Assembly: GCA_025809375.1 (NCBI GenBank)
Contig: CP099514.1
Span: forward strand, 1,674,001-1,738,000
Direction of reading: 5' to 3'
DNA: 64,000 nt
Origin: Bacillus zhangzhouensis
Lineage (GTDB): Bacteria > Bacillota > Bacilli > Bacillales > Bacillaceae
Positions 23,602 to 32,361 of this stretch are shown in pieces; positions within the stretch are counted from its first letter, which is position 1, and each line of letters starts with the position of its first letter. The notes under the pieces are model-generated. The model was not told the origin of the DNA. It was given only the letters and a program-made list of their open reading frames with translations, and searched no databases. A program made the position numbers and the translations under genes.

Positions 23602-24630
23602 ATGTCCAAACAGATAGAAACGACTTTGAAGACCTTTTTTCGTGACAAAACAATATTAGTTACAGGCGGTACGGGATCAATCGGCCGGCAGATCGTGAAT
23701 AAATTAACAAGTTGCTCTCCAAAGAAGATGATCGTCTTCAGTAAAGATGACAGCAAACAATACATGATGAAAAATGAGTATGCAGATCATCCAGAGGTCG
23801 TATTCGCTTTAGGAGATGTCCGGGATGCTAGCCGCGTAAGACAGCTCGTCAAAGGTGTGGATATCATTTTCCATGCAGCGGCCTTAAAACAAGTACCCAC
23901 TTGTGAAGATAATCCGTTCGAAGCCGTTCAAACGAATATCATCGGCGGGCAGCATGTCATTGAAGCCGCCCTCGAACATGAAGTGAGTCATGTTGTCAAC
24001 ATTTCAACTGACAAAGCGGTTTCTCCGACTAATGCCATGGGTGCAACAAAATTAATTTCAGAAAAACTATTTTTCCAAGCGAACGAAAGTATTCCCAATC
24101 AAAAAACCAGATTTTGCTCTGTACGCTTTGGCAATGTGCTTGGATCAAGGGGTTCCGTCATTCCGATCATGCTCCAGCAGCTATTAAATGAAAAACCTTT
24201 GACCGTGACTGATCCTCATATGACACGTTTTTTTATGTCTATTGAAGAGGCTGTTTCCCTCACACTTCAAGCAGCCGTCATGATGAAAGGCGGCGAAACC
24301 TTCATTCTCAAGATGGAGTCCTTACAACTTGCCGATCTCTTAAAAGCGTTTCATGAATATGCCGCTCAAATCAATGCTAAAACTCCAGATATTCTCGTTG
24401 TCGGAAAAAGACCTGGCGAGAAGCTTCACGAGGAGCTCACATTCCCGCACGAAGCAGATGCACTGTTTGAACATGAACAATTTTATGCCATTTTACCGAG
24501 ACCACATTTGCACCCTGCCTTTCAAAAAGTCGCCTTAACGAATTACACCTCAAAAGAAGCACCGCTCATTACAAAAGAAAAGCTGTTCCACATCATCGAA
24601 CAATTACATCGTACACATCATAAAAAATAA
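23602..24630 (+). CDS. spsM: SpsM-like polysaccharide epimerase/dehydratase, uninterrupted
   Basis: Start at ATG 23602 after GGGGGA (342 residues). An extended short-chain dehydrogenase of the FlaA1/CapD/PseB type: nucleotide loop VTGGTGSIG near residue 21, FHAAALKQVP, then STDKAVSPTNAMGATK replacing the usual YxxxK region, and FGNVLGSRGSVIP. Its position between cge genes and msrB is exactly that of B. subtilis spsM, which in strain 168 is split by prophage SP-beta into yodU and ypqP. Here it is whole. SpsM makes spore-coat polysaccharide. Confidence 0.85.
   Translation: MSKQIETTLKTFFRDKTILVTGGTGSIGRQIVNKLTSCSPKKMIVFSKDDSKQYMMKNEYADHPEVVFALGDVRDASRVRQLVKGVDIIFHAAALKQVPTCEDNPFEAVQTNIIGGQHVIEAALEHEVSHVVNISTDKAVSPTNAMGATKLISEKLFFQANESIPNQKTRFCSVRFGNVLGSRGSVIPIMLQQLLNEKPLTVTDPHMTRFFMSIEEAVSLTLQAAVMMKGGETFILKMESLQLADLLKAFHEYAAQINAKTPDILVVGKRPGEKLHEELTFPHEADALFEHEQFYAILPRPHLHPAFQKVALTNYTSKEAPLITKEKLFHIIEQLHRTHHKK
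24007..24022 (+). other. Equivalent of the SP-beta attachment core, unoccupied
   Basis: ACTGACAAAGCGGTTT agrees at 12 of 16 positions with the SP-beta core as I recall it (ACAGATAAAGCTGTAT) and encodes the same conserved TDKAV segment of SpsM. Confidence 0.45.
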
Positions 24631-24674
24631 AAAATCGTCACACGGAAGCAGCTGCTTTCCATGTGACGATTTTT
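24630..24674. terminator. Bidirectional terminator between spsM and msrB
   Basis: Long hairpin: AAAATCGTCACA pairs with TGTGACGATTTT, continued by GGAAGCA/TGCTTTCC; T-runs on both strands. Confidence 0.85.
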
Positions 24675-24681
24675 AAATGGA

Positions 24682-25113
24682 TCAATCAAATAGATGTTTC
24701 AAATCCCCGTAGCCTTCTTTTTCAAGATCATCCTTTGGGATAAACTTTAAAGCGGCTGAGTTAATACAATACCGAAGACCGTTTGGCCCTGGTCCATCAG
24801 GAAAAACATGGCCAAGATGAGAATCAGCTGTTTTACTGCGAACCTCTGTCCGCACCATTCCATGACTCGTATCAACCTTCTCTGCTACTTCTTCCTCTTC
24901 AAGCGGTTTTGTAAAACTTGGCCAGCCGCAGTGGGCATCAAACTTATCTAAAGAAGAAAACAGCGGCTTTCCTGAAATGATATCCACATAAATCCCCTCT
25001 TCTTTATGATCCCAAAATTCATTTTGAAATGGCGGCTCTGTACCATTATTTTGGGTGACTTCGTACTGCATGCGGTTTAATTCTTTTAAACGCTTTTCTT
25101 TTTCATTTTCCAT
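24682..25113 (-). CDS. msrB: Peptide methionine-R-sulfoxide reductase
   Basis: A 143-residue SelR/MsrB domain protein, reducing the R form of methionine sulfoxide. The substrate motif HCGWPSF is near residue 60 and the catalytic cysteine lies in [13 protein letters not shown] near residue 120. The two zinc CxxC pairs of some MsrBs are absent. Its ATG overlaps the msrA stop by one base (TAATG). Confidence 0.93.
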   Translation of the reverse strand: MENEKEKRLKELNRMQYEVTQNNGTEPPFQNEFWDHKEEGIYVDIISGKPLFSSLDKFDAHCGWPSFTKPLEEEEVAEKVDTSHGMVRTEVRSKTADSHLGHVFPDGPGPNGLRYCINSAALKFIPKDDLEKEGYGDLKHLFD

Positions 25114-25646
25114 TATTTATCACTCCAATGGGACTCAATAAAACCGGCTCTGCCCGAACCGACATGATATCGTTCGTAGTGCATTTTGTTTTTCTTATAA
25201 TAATGCTGATGATATTCCTCTGCTGGATAAAAAGGACCTGCGTCTAAAATTTCTGTAACGATTGGCTTTTTGAAAATCCCGCTTTGGCTCAGCTGCTTTT
25301 TCGATGCTTCTGCTAACTTTCGCTGCTCGTCATGATGAACATAAATACCTGTACGGTAGGATTCCCCTCTATCACCAAATTGCCCGCCATCGTCTGTTGG
25401 GTCTATTTGCTGCCAATACAGTTCAAGAAGCTTCTCATACGGGAACACATCAGGATCAAACGTGATTTGAACCGCTTCTCTATGTCCCGTTGTATTTGTA
25501 CATACTTCCTCATAAGTCGGATTCACTGTATGTCCGCCAGTATACCCTGATTCAACTTTGATAATGCCCGGTTGTTCATCAAAAGGTTTAACCATACACC
25601 AAAAGCAGCCTCCTGCAAATGTGGCTAATTCTTGTTTTTCAGACAT
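25113..25646 (-). CDS. msrA: Peptide methionine-S-sulfoxide reductase
   Basis: Start at ATG 25646, after GAAGGGGGC (177 residues); the frame extends upstream without a ribosome site. Active-site motif GGCFWC at residues 11-16, followed by the usual SGYTGG and HREAVQI segments and the C-terminal [10 protein letters not shown]. Forms an operon with msrB; together they repair both methionine sulfoxide epimers. Confidence 0.94.
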   Translation of the reverse strand: MSEKQELATFAGGCFWCMVKPFDEQPGIIKVESGYTGGHTVNPTYEEVCTNTTGHREAVQITFDPDVFPYEKLLELYWQQIDPTDDGGQFGDRGESYRTGIYVHHDEQRKLAEASKKQLSQSGIFKKPIVTEILDAGPFYPAEEYHQHYYKKNKMHYERYHVGSGRAGFIESHWSDK

Positions 25647-25782
25647 ATTAGTGCCCCCTTCATTAAAAAATGGTATCATCATATTATAACATGATAAAAA
25701 ATAATGAAAATGATACGACTTGTACACTTAAAGAAAAGAAAGCATTCTGTCGTATCTTTAAAATATAATGGGGGTTTAATGA

Positions 25783-26214
25783 TTGGAACAAAGAAAACAA
25801 ATGATGTACGAAATGGACACTTTACTGAGAACCGTATTTAAGCAGATCCGTTATGAAATTAACAGCCTGCTCGAAAACGAATTATCTCGGAATGAATTTC
25901 TTATTTTAAATCTGCTCCGTGAGCAAGGCGCAAAAAAAGTAACGGAATTCGCTTCCATTCTTGGAGTGTCGGCAAGTCATATTACTGCTGTAACTGACAC
26001 ACTCGTAGAAAAAGGCTGGATTACCCGTATCCGCTCAAAAGAGGACCGCCGCATCATCAAAATCCACTTAACCGATAAGGGTAAGGAAATTACTGAGCAT
26101 TTTGAGAAAAAGAAAACAGAATACTTTATGGAGCGATTTGAATCATTTGATGACGAAGAACTAAAAACAATGATCAAATTATTTAAAAAGCTGGATAAAA
26201 GTCAAAAGAATTAA
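25783..26214 (+). CDS. ypoP: MarR-family regulator YpoP
   Basis: A 143-residue winged-helix MarR protein starting at TTG 25783, eight bases after GGGGG; ATG 25801 is an alternative. HTH: VTEFASILGVSASHITAVTD; wing: IRSKEDRRIIKIHLTDKG. Divergent from msrA with a 136-base gap, so it could regulate it. Ligand unknown. Confidence 0.82.
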   Translation: MEQRKQMMYEMDTLLRTVFKQIRYEINSLLENELSRNEFLILNLLREQGAKKVTEFASILGVSASHITAVTDTLVEKGWITRIRSKEDRRIIKIHLTDKGKEITEHFEKKKTEYFMERFESFDDEELKTMIKLFKKLDKSQKN

Positions 26215-26268
26215 GCATAGATTTTACCATTCAAGACATGCTACGGATAAAAAGAGGTGAAATGAACC

Positions 26269-26529
26269 ATGACAAGTCCTTATCTTTGTCCAAACTGTAA
26301 AACAAACAGAACGCGCTTTAATCTCATTGAGCAGCTTTCAGAACCTGTAAAGCTAGATCCAGCGACAGGAGCAGTTGTCGAAAGATACGAAGGAGAGCAG
26401 CTTTCTCCTTTTCATTTGAGCTATCAAGGTCCTCAAATGAAAGTCCAGTGCGGTGTTTGTGGTTTGATTGAGGATGAAAAAACGTTCATTAAACTAGCTG
26501 AATATCATCAATATGATTCTCCTTCTTAA
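26269..26529 (+). CDS. Zinc-ribbon-like protein, unknown function
   Basis: An 86-residue protein with CPNC near the start and CGVC near residue 63, enough for one zinc ribbon. The middle is polar and beta-rich. AAAAGAGGTG precedes the ATG. A terminator follows immediately. Not recognised as a named family. Confidence 0.65.
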   Translation: MTSPYLCPNCKTNRTRFNLIEQLSEPVKLDPATGAVVERYEGEQLSPFHLSYQGPQMKVQCGVCGLIEDEKTFIKLAEYHQYDSPS

Positions 26530-26536
26530 CATGCCG

Positions 26537-26564
26537 GCCTGACGGAAAACGTCAGGCTTTTTTT
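26537..26564 (+). terminator. Intrinsic terminator after the zinc-ribbon gene
   Basis: GCCTGACG/CGTCAGGC stem with GAAAA loop, then TTTTTTT. Confidence 0.85.
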
Positions 26565-26650
26565 CTATGCCTCTTTTGCCTATACAGATCGTCTTTTTCA
26601 TGCATACGCTACAAAAAACACCATTGCATGAGAAAGAAGGGATTGATGAC

Positions 26651-27316
26651 ATGCAGCAGCTCTTTTATCATGACTTTCCATATTGGCCATTTTCTGCTGC
26701 CTGCGAGCATCTTCAAAGCAGCAATTCATCAAAAGCCTTTATTCGACTATTTCACGCTGCACCAGATTTAAGTGAGTTCGCTGTTTATGTAAACCGGAAG
26801 CAGCTAATAAAAACGTTGCCTTACAGCCATTTGACCGCTTATATGGAGTGGGATGAGGGAATGTATGAAATAGAAGTGTTCAAACTGGCTACAAATGAAA
26901 GAATTCTTCATTCCCGCATTCGATTTAAAAGCGGCGAGGTCTACACACTCTGTATCACAGGTGCTCGTGCAGGCTTTGCACTGCTGACTGAGCAGCAGAC
27001 TACTTTGATCAAACAAGAAGACCTGTCAGCACTTACATTTGTCCAGCTGTCTCCAGACCTTCCTTCTATAGATATATATGAACGAGACCAAGGGATCGTA
27101 TCGAAGGAGCTTAATTATGTAAACAGTACCCACATTCATCATTTCTCTCCAAATAAATATCATTTTGAATTGAAAGCCGCCGGCACTCAAAGTGTACTGC
27201 TTGATATCCCAAAAGTTCATCTGCAAACAAAACGTGCATACCTGATTCTGCTTCATGGTTTTGCTAACGGAAAACCAGAACTTATGGCGAAGGTAGTCTT
27301 GTCTCGGCAAATATAA
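26651..27316 (+). CDS. DUF4397 domain protein
   Basis: Start at ATG 26651 after AAAGAAGGG (221 residues). The body matches the DUF4397 repeat: FIRLFHAAPDLSEFAVYVN, then later FVQLSPDLPSIDIYE, both beginning a beta-sandwich unit. Unlike most family members no signal peptide is visible. Function unknown; no equivalent at this place in B. subtilis as I recall it. Confidence 0.7.
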   Translation: MQQLFYHDFPYWPFSAACEHLQSSNSSKAFIRLFHAAPDLSEFAVYVNRKQLIKTLPYSHLTAYMEWDEGMYEIEVFKLATNERILHSRIRFKSGEVYTLCITGARAGFALLTEQQTTLIKQEDLSALTFVQLSPDLPSIDIYERDQGIVSKELNYVNSTHIHHFSPNKYHFELKAAGTQSVLLDIPKVHLQTKRAYLILLHGFANGKPELMAKVVLSRQI

Positions 27317-27345
27317 AAAAGAGCCTTTCCCAATGGAAAAGGCTC
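27316..27345 (-). terminator. Intrinsic terminator of ypmT
   Basis: GAGCCTTTTCC/GGGAAAGGCTC stem followed by TTTTTT on the minus strand. Confidence 0.8.
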
Positions 27346-27346
27346 C

Positions 27347-27547
27347 TTAAGAAACATCTTCAGCTTTTTCTTGCTTTTGAAAATCAAAAGCAAGAATCAT
27401 CGTGCCTAGAAATAGTGAACAGTAGGCAATATTTAAGTAAAACTGATCGATATTTTCTGCTTTTAAAGCATCGAAAGCTGTTATACCAAAGTACGCAGCA
27501 AATAAAAACGACAGTAAACTAAAATATTGATAGATTCGCTTCATCAT
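27347..27547 (-). CDS. ypmT: YpmT, small two-span membrane protein
   Basis: 66 residues with two hydrophobic segments (FSLLSFLFAAYFGI and YCSLFLGTMILAF) joined by a polar loop. Two adjacent ATGs (27547, 27544) follow AGGAG. Last gene of the ypmQ-R-S-T run. Function unknown. Confidence 0.7.
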   Translation of the reverse strand: MMKRIYQYFSLLSFLFAAYFGITAFDALKAENIDQFYLNIAYCSLFLGTMILAFDFQKQEKAEDVS

Positions 27548-27569
27548 TTCACTCCTGACTCACACCGTT

Positions 27570-28136
27570 CTATTGCTTTGGATGATAATATGAGAATTCA
27601 ATTTGATCGTTTTGTAGATCAATTTTGTTTGCTTTGACATACATATCATTCGTCAGCGGCATTTCTGAAAGACGCACTTCAATCGTTTTTTGATCCGGTT
27701 TTACATGAACAAATTCTGGAAGCTCATAGAACTGACCCATATAGCTTAAGACAAAACTAATCGGAATGCTCAATTGTCCAATTGAAAAGCCATCCACTTT
27801 CAAAAGCACATCACCATTATCTTCAACAGTTGGCGTAAATGAGACGTTTGCATCAATCGTTGAAGAGAAAGCTTTAATTGCGCCTGTTACTTTCACATCT
27901 TGATCGATCGCTACATGAAAGTCTGGCATATCATTTGATCCTTGATTTTTCAAATAATCATTCACAAAGCTGGTGAGCGATTCCTTTGAGCTGGATATAT
28001 TAAAAGCATATTCGCTTTTCACTTCTTTCGTTGAAGCAGATTGACCGCCTGGCAGCAGCATTAAAATACCGCAGCCAATCACAATCAATAGATTGATTGC
28101 AAGTAAAATAAAAAATAAGCTTTTCCATTTTTTCAT
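27570..28136 (-). CDS. ypmS: YpmS, DUF2140 membrane-anchored protein
   Basis: 188 residues: an N-terminal transmembrane anchor (LFFILLAINLLIVIGCGILM) and an extracellular beta-rich DUF2140 domain. It starts 11 bases upstream of ypmR stop-side neighbours in the same minus-strand run; AGGGTGA precedes the ATG. Function unknown. Confidence 0.82.
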   Translation of the reverse strand: MKKWKSLFFILLAINLLIVIGCGILMLLPGGQSASTKEVKSEYAFNISSSKESLTSFVNDYLKNQGSNDMPDFHVAIDQDVKVTGAIKAFSSTIDANVSFTPTVEDNGDVLLKVDGFSIGQLSIPISFVLSYMGQFYELPEFVHVKPDQKTIEVRLSEMPLTNDMYVKANKIDLQNDQIEFSYYHPKQ

Positions 28137-28146
28137 CTATTTCACC

Positions 28147-28962
28147 CTATTCCTTCGGCAGTCCTTCTTTTTTCACTTCGGAGAATAAACGATTTGCCAT
28201 AAGAGAGTACCCCTTTTGGTTTGGGTGGAAATCATCATCTGCCAGTAATTTTCCATCAGCATCTTTTTCAAATAAATCAGCTACATTGATCATATCCGCA
28301 TTGCCGTCTTTGTTGAGTTCCTTTTTGGCAGCAGCATTCCAGTCTTTCACGACTTCATCAATATCTCGCAGCTCAGACAAACTGAACTTAAAAGGATTGT
28401 ACATGCTGACATATATGATTTTCGCATGGTCATTCTGTTCTCTCAGTTGAGCAAGAATGGTTTTAAAGCGCTCCTCAAAAGGACCCTGCTCTTTTTGAAA
28501 AGGAGCAAACGTCAAATTAAGCACATTTTGACGAACAACATGCATGAGATCATTGCCGCCGATTGTAAAGAAAATATAGTCAGCGTCTTTCAGTCCGTCC
28601 TGCACCTTTTTTTCTTTTAATCTTTTTAATAAATCTACTGTTCTACTGCCTTTTATGGCATAGTTTTTTAATGTGACAGATTGCACACCTTCCACTGCTT
28701 CTATCTTGTCACGGGTCATGCCTGCATAGCCTTTTTTATCTTGATCTCCGATCCCTTCTGTTAAGGAATCTCCAACCGCTGCGATGGTAATATGTTCTTT
28801 TACGTTTTGTGTGTCTTCTAGTTTATCCTTTATGCCTGCCTCCTGCGCGGAACATGCAGAAAGAACAAAAGCTAGTGACATCACAATCAAAATCAAACGA
28901 GCCTTCAAACGATGATGTCCCTCCTTTTTCTGATTAAAAAAGTGTATCATGTTTTTGCCCAT
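28147..28962 (-). CDS. ypmR: YpmR, SGNH/GDSL-family lipoprotein hydrolase
   Basis: 271 residues with a lipoprotein signal (VMSLAFVLSAC) and an SGNH hydrolase domain. Block I GDSLTEG holds the catalytic serine, block III is GGND, and block V DDFHPN carries Asp and His. It probably cleaves an ester or acyl group at the cell surface. AAGGATG precedes ATG 28962. Between ypmQ and ypmS. Confidence 0.88.
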   Translation of the reverse strand: MGKNMIHFFNQKKEGHHRLKARLILIVMSLAFVLSACSAQEAGIKDKLEDTQNVKEHITIAAVGDSLTEGIGDQDKKGYAGMTRDKIEAVEGVQSVTLKNYAIKGSRTVDLLKRLKEKKVQDGLKDADYIFFTIGGNDLMHVVRQNVLNLTFAPFQKEQGPFEERFKTILAQLREQNDHAKIIYVSMYNPFKFSLSELRDIDEVVKDWNAAAKKELNKDGNADMINVADLFEKDADGKLLADDDFHPNQKGYSLMANRLFSEVKKEGLPKE

Positions 28963-28977
28963 TTGAACATCCTTATG

Positions 28978-29568
28978 CTAGCTTCGGTTCAGCGTTTTGA
29001 TGTCCTTGATAATGTCATCATAAGGTGTGTTTTTCACCCCATCATAATTTTTCATCACTTTCCCTTCTTGATTGACAAGAAAAAACAGGGACTGATGAAT
29101 CACTTGGTCTTGATCTTCAGGTTTTTTGACAATGGTCTTAAAGCTTTTCATTGCGAATTTTTCAATTTCTGACTGTGAATATCCAGTGAGAAAATCCCAA
29201 TTTTTAAAGGACAATGGATAGGCTTTTGCAAATTCCTTTAGCTTTTTCGGTGAATCGACCTCTGGGTCCACGCTGAAGGAAATGATATGCGCATCCAATT
29301 TTTCTTCTTTTAACCGTTTTTGCAGCTCTGTCATATGAGCGGTCATCGGCGGACAGATCGTTTCACAGCTTGTAAAAATAAAATCTGCTACCCATACTTT
29401 CCCCTTCAAATCATCCAGTGACACCTTTTGATCATTTTGGTTTTCAAACTCAAACGGCTCTATTTGATAATTTAGCGCATCTTTAATTTGTCCATTTGAG
29501 CATGAGACTAAAAGAAGCACGCTTATCATCATAAGCGCACCAAGCAAGACTCCCCTTTTTCTATACAT
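28978..29568 (-). CDS. ypmQ: YpmQ, SCO1/SenC-family lipoprotein
   Basis: Start at ATG 29568 after AAAGGGGATGG (196 residues). Lipobox LVSC, then a thioredoxin-like SCO domain with the copper/thiol motif CETIC and the conserved histidine in VIHQSLFFL. SCO proteins deliver copper to the CuA site of cytochrome oxidase or act as thiol reductases at the membrane. First gene of the ypmQRST run. Confidence 0.87.
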   Translation of the reverse strand: MYRKRGVLLGALMMISVLLLVSCSNGQIKDALNYQIEPFEFENQNDQKVSLDDLKGKVWVADFIFTSCETICPPMTAHMTELQKRLKEEKLDAHIISFSVDPEVDSPKKLKEFAKAYPLSFKNWDFLTGYSQSEIEKFAMKSFKTIVKKPEDQDQVIHQSLFFLVNQEGKVMKNYDGVKNTPYDDIIKDIKTLNRS

Positions 29569-29591
29569 GATATGTCCATCCCCTTTTTCCA

Positions 29592-30434
29592 TCAATCGGT
29601 ATAAAAAGTAAAGCCTATTGCGCCTTTTCCAGTATGACACGAAATAATCGGTGTTGTGTAGGCAATGTCAATCAGTGCTTCAGGTGTGTGATCAAGCAGC
29701 GCTTTTTTTAGCTTTTCGGCGAGTTCTAATGCATCTGCATGCGCTATCCCAATGGCTTGAACTGTTTTTCCTTTCACCGCCTGTACATACTGTTTTGTCA
29801 GATAGCGGACAAGCGCAGAATAGCTTCTCACATTCGCTTCTGGTGTGTATACCCCGTCTGTTAAGCTGGCAATTGGTTTAATGTGAAGAAGTGAGCCGAT
29901 CAGCGCCTTTCCTCTTCCAATTCTGCCACCTTTGACGAGATTTTCTAATGTATCGATTGTGACATATAGCTTTGTTTGAAGACGGATCTTATCTAACTCT
30001 GTGACGATGTCTTCACGGCTTGCCCCCTTTTTGGCAAGTTCGGCTGCTTTGATGACTTGAAATCCTAATCCATAGGAAATAAAATTCGAATCAATCACCG
30101 TGATGTTTCCATCTACCATTTTCGAAGCGCTCTTAGCAGTTTGAACAGTCCCACTCATTCCACCAGTTAAATGGATACTGATCACTTCACTTCCATCTGC
30201 CGTCAGCTTTTCATATAATTCGACGAATTGACCGATCGCAGGTTGAGACGTTTTCGGCAGTTCCTCAGCGGCCTCCATTTTTTCAATAAATTCATCTGGC
30301 TGTATATTCACTCGGTCAATATAATCAACTCCAGAAATGGAGATATTAAGCGGAATCACATGAATGGAAAGATCATTGATTTTTTCTTGCAGAAGGTCCA
30401 CAGTTGAATCTGTTACAATTTTAATTTGTTTCAC
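29592..30434 (-). CDS. DegV-family fatty-acid-binding protein
   Basis: 280 residues starting at GTG 30434. The DegV/FakB fold is shown by IVTDSTVDL at the start, PKTSQPAIGQF, the GMSGTVQTA phosphate loop and RIGRGKALIGS. FakB proteins hold a fatty acid for phosphorylation by FakA. Which chain length it binds cannot be told. Confidence 0.88.
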   Translation of the reverse strand: MKQIKIVTDSTVDLLQEKINDLSIHVIPLNISISGVDYIDRVNIQPDEFIEKMEAAEELPKTSQPAIGQFVELYEKLTADGSEVISIHLTGGMSGTVQTAKSASKMVDGNITVIDSNFISYGLGFQVIKAAELAKKGASREDIVTELDKIRLQTKLYVTIDTLENLVKGGRIGRGKALIGSLLHIKPIASLTDGVYTPEANVRSYSALVRYLTKQYVQAVKGKTVQAIGIAHADALELAEKLKKALLDHTPEALIDIAYTTPIISCHTGKGAIGFTFYTD

Positions 30435-30623
30435 TATCGTCTCATCCTTGCTGTCTTAGTCTTTACTTATGATATTACCTTATTTCCTGCACACTTGAAA
30501 ACAACTGACCTAACGTTTTTGAAATTGTCACATTTACTTCTTGTCATGAAAAAAATCCTTGTCAAACTGAGCATCGGCCATTTCAACAAATGGCTGCTTA
30601 CCCCTTTTGACAAAGATTCCTGC

Positions 30624-30875
30624 TTACGCATTGTGTTTCAGTGTAGGCTCCTGATAGATCTGTTCATATGTGCTCCACTTGACGTGACGCTTCACATCCT
30701 CTCTGAAAGAGTACACAGCTCTCTTTCCTTTAGATACATAGACTTTTTTCAAGAAAACTTCAAGTCTAAAGGTGAGCATGAAACGATACGTCTCATCTCC
30801 CTTTAGAACAGGGACTTCTGTTACCTTGATCTGAGCTCCATCCATCCGTCTAAAACATATTGTTTTGAGCAGCAC
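30624..30875 (-). CDS. ypmP: YpmP, DUF2535 protein
   Basis: 83 residues starting at GTG 30875, some 12 bases after AAAGAGGA. Basic, beta-rich, no membrane segment. Size and place next to ilvA match B. subtilis ypmP. Function unknown. Confidence 0.7.
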   Translation of the reverse strand: MLLKTICFRRMDGAQIKVTEVPVLKGDETYRFMLTFRLEVFLKKVYVSKGKRAVYSFREDVKRHVKWSTYEQIYQEPTLKHNA

Positions 30876-30911
30876 AAACGATCAATCCTCTTTTCCAATG
30901 TTCTGTTAAGC

Positions 30912-32180
30912 CTAAATAAATAGGTGGAATAAATCTTGATCTTTATTCACTTCAACATAATGGAAGCCTTTTTTATCCATCCGCTCAATCAGCGCCGCAT
31001 AATCATCTTTTTCTTTCAATTCGATGCCGACAAGCGCCGGGCCTTTGCTTCGGTTATTCTTTTTCGTATATTCAAAGCGTGAGATATCATCATTTGGCCC
31101 TAACACTTCATCTAAAAATTCCCTAAGCGCTCCTGCTCTTTGCGGAAAATTGACAATGAAGTAATGTTGAAGCCCTTCATAAATCATCGAGCGTTCTTTG
31201 ATTTCTTGCATTCTGCCGATGTCATTATTTCCTCCACTGACAATACAGACAACATTTTTCCCTTTGATCTCCTCGCGATGGGCATCTAATGCTGCGATCG
31301 GCAAAGCGCCTGCCGGTTCTGCTACAATCGCACATTGGTTATACAGCTCTAAAATCGTTGTACATACTTTCCCTTCGGGTACAAGACTGATTTTATCGAC
31401 AACAGACTGAAGCGATGTAAACGTCTTTTCGCCAATCCGCTGAACCGCTGCTCCGTCTACAAACTTATCAATCGAATCAAGTGTCACAACCTCACCCTTC
31501 TCATGTGACGCATGCAGTGAAGCTGCGCCAAGCGGTTCGACTGCAATGATTTCAGTTTCTGGTGAGATATTTTTGATATATGTACCAACACCAGATAACA
31601 AACCTCCACCTCCGACACTTGCAAATAAAAAGTGAGGCTCCACTTCGATATCATGTAATATTTCGACAGCAGTCGTTCCTTGTCCTGCCATCACATTCAA
31701 ATCATCAAACGGATGGATAAACTCACGCTTTTCTTCGTCTCCGCATTTTACGGCTTCATGATACGAATCATCAAACGTATCTCCGGTTAAAATAATGTCA
31801 ACATATTCTTTTCCGAAAAGCTCCACTTGAGATACTTTTTGCCTTGGTGTCGTGGCAGGCATAAAGATTTTCCCGTGGATGCCTAAGTATTTACAAGAAT
31901 AAGCAACACCCTGCGCATGATTTCCTGCACTTGCACAGACAATGCCGTTTTCTAGTTTATCTTTTGGAAGCTGGCTCATTTTATTAAAAGCGCCTCTTAA
32001 TTTAAAGGAACGAACTACTTGAAGGTCCTCTCTTTTTAAGTAGACATGACATTCATATCGTTCAGAAAGTCGCTCATTTTTTTGAAGAGGTGTATGAATC
32101 ACTACATCCTTCAAATTTTGATGGGCTTTTAAGATGTCTTTCACTTGAATTAACGTGTTTTCTTTGAGCAACGATTTCAT
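30912..32180 (-). CDS. ilvA: Threonine dehydratase, biosynthetic
   Basis: Start at ATG 32180, behind AAAGGATC (422 residues, the B. subtilis length). PLP lysine in RSFKLRGA near residue 60, the Gly-rich phosphate loop SVGGGGLLSG, and a C-terminal ACT-like regulatory domain (FPQRAGALREFLDEVLG). Makes 2-oxobutanoate for isoleucine; usually inhibited by isoleucine. Its promoter carries a possible CodY site. ilvD of the same pathway is at 38875. Confidence 0.93.
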   Translation of the reverse strand: MKSLLKENTLIQVKDILKAHQNLKDVVIHTPLQKNERLSERYECHVYLKREDLQVVRSFKLRGAFNKMSQLPKDKLENGIVCASAGNHAQGVAYSCKYLGIHGKIFMPATTPRQKVSQVELFGKEYVDIILTGDTFDDSYHEAVKCGDEEKREFIHPFDDLNVMAGQGTTAVEILHDIEVEPHFLFASVGGGGLLSGVGTYIKNISPETEIIAVEPLGAASLHASHEKGEVVTLDSIDKFVDGAAVQRIGEKTFTSLQSVVDKISLVPEGKVCTTILELYNQCAIVAEPAGALPIAALDAHREEIKGKNVVCIVSGGNNDIGRMQEIKERSMIYEGLQHYFIVNFPQRAGALREFLDEVLGPNDDISRFEYTKKNNRSKGPALVGIELKEKDDYAALIERMDKKGFHYVEVNKDQDLFHLFI

Positions 32181-32218
32181 GTACAAGATCCTTTCTCTTT
32201 AACCTTATTTAATTTGTC

Positions 32219-32244
32219 ATTATAACATGAATATTCAAAAAATA
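32219..32244 (-). promoter_or_regulatory. ilvA promoter with adjacent CodY-like box
   Basis: On the minus strand TATAAT preceded by TG one base before (extended -10) at 32219-32224. AATATTCAAAAAATA at 32230-32244 differs from the CodY consensus AATTTTCWGAAAATT at three positions and would cover the spacer, consistent with repression in rich medium. Confidence 0.45.
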
Positions 32245-32361
32245 AATCAATAGATCACGGTTCCATCATAAAATTTATAAACTTTTTTGTTTTTCTGTAC
32301 ATTTGTTTTAATTGGGTGTTACAATTGAACCAATTAGAACCACAAAGAAAGGAATCACCCC

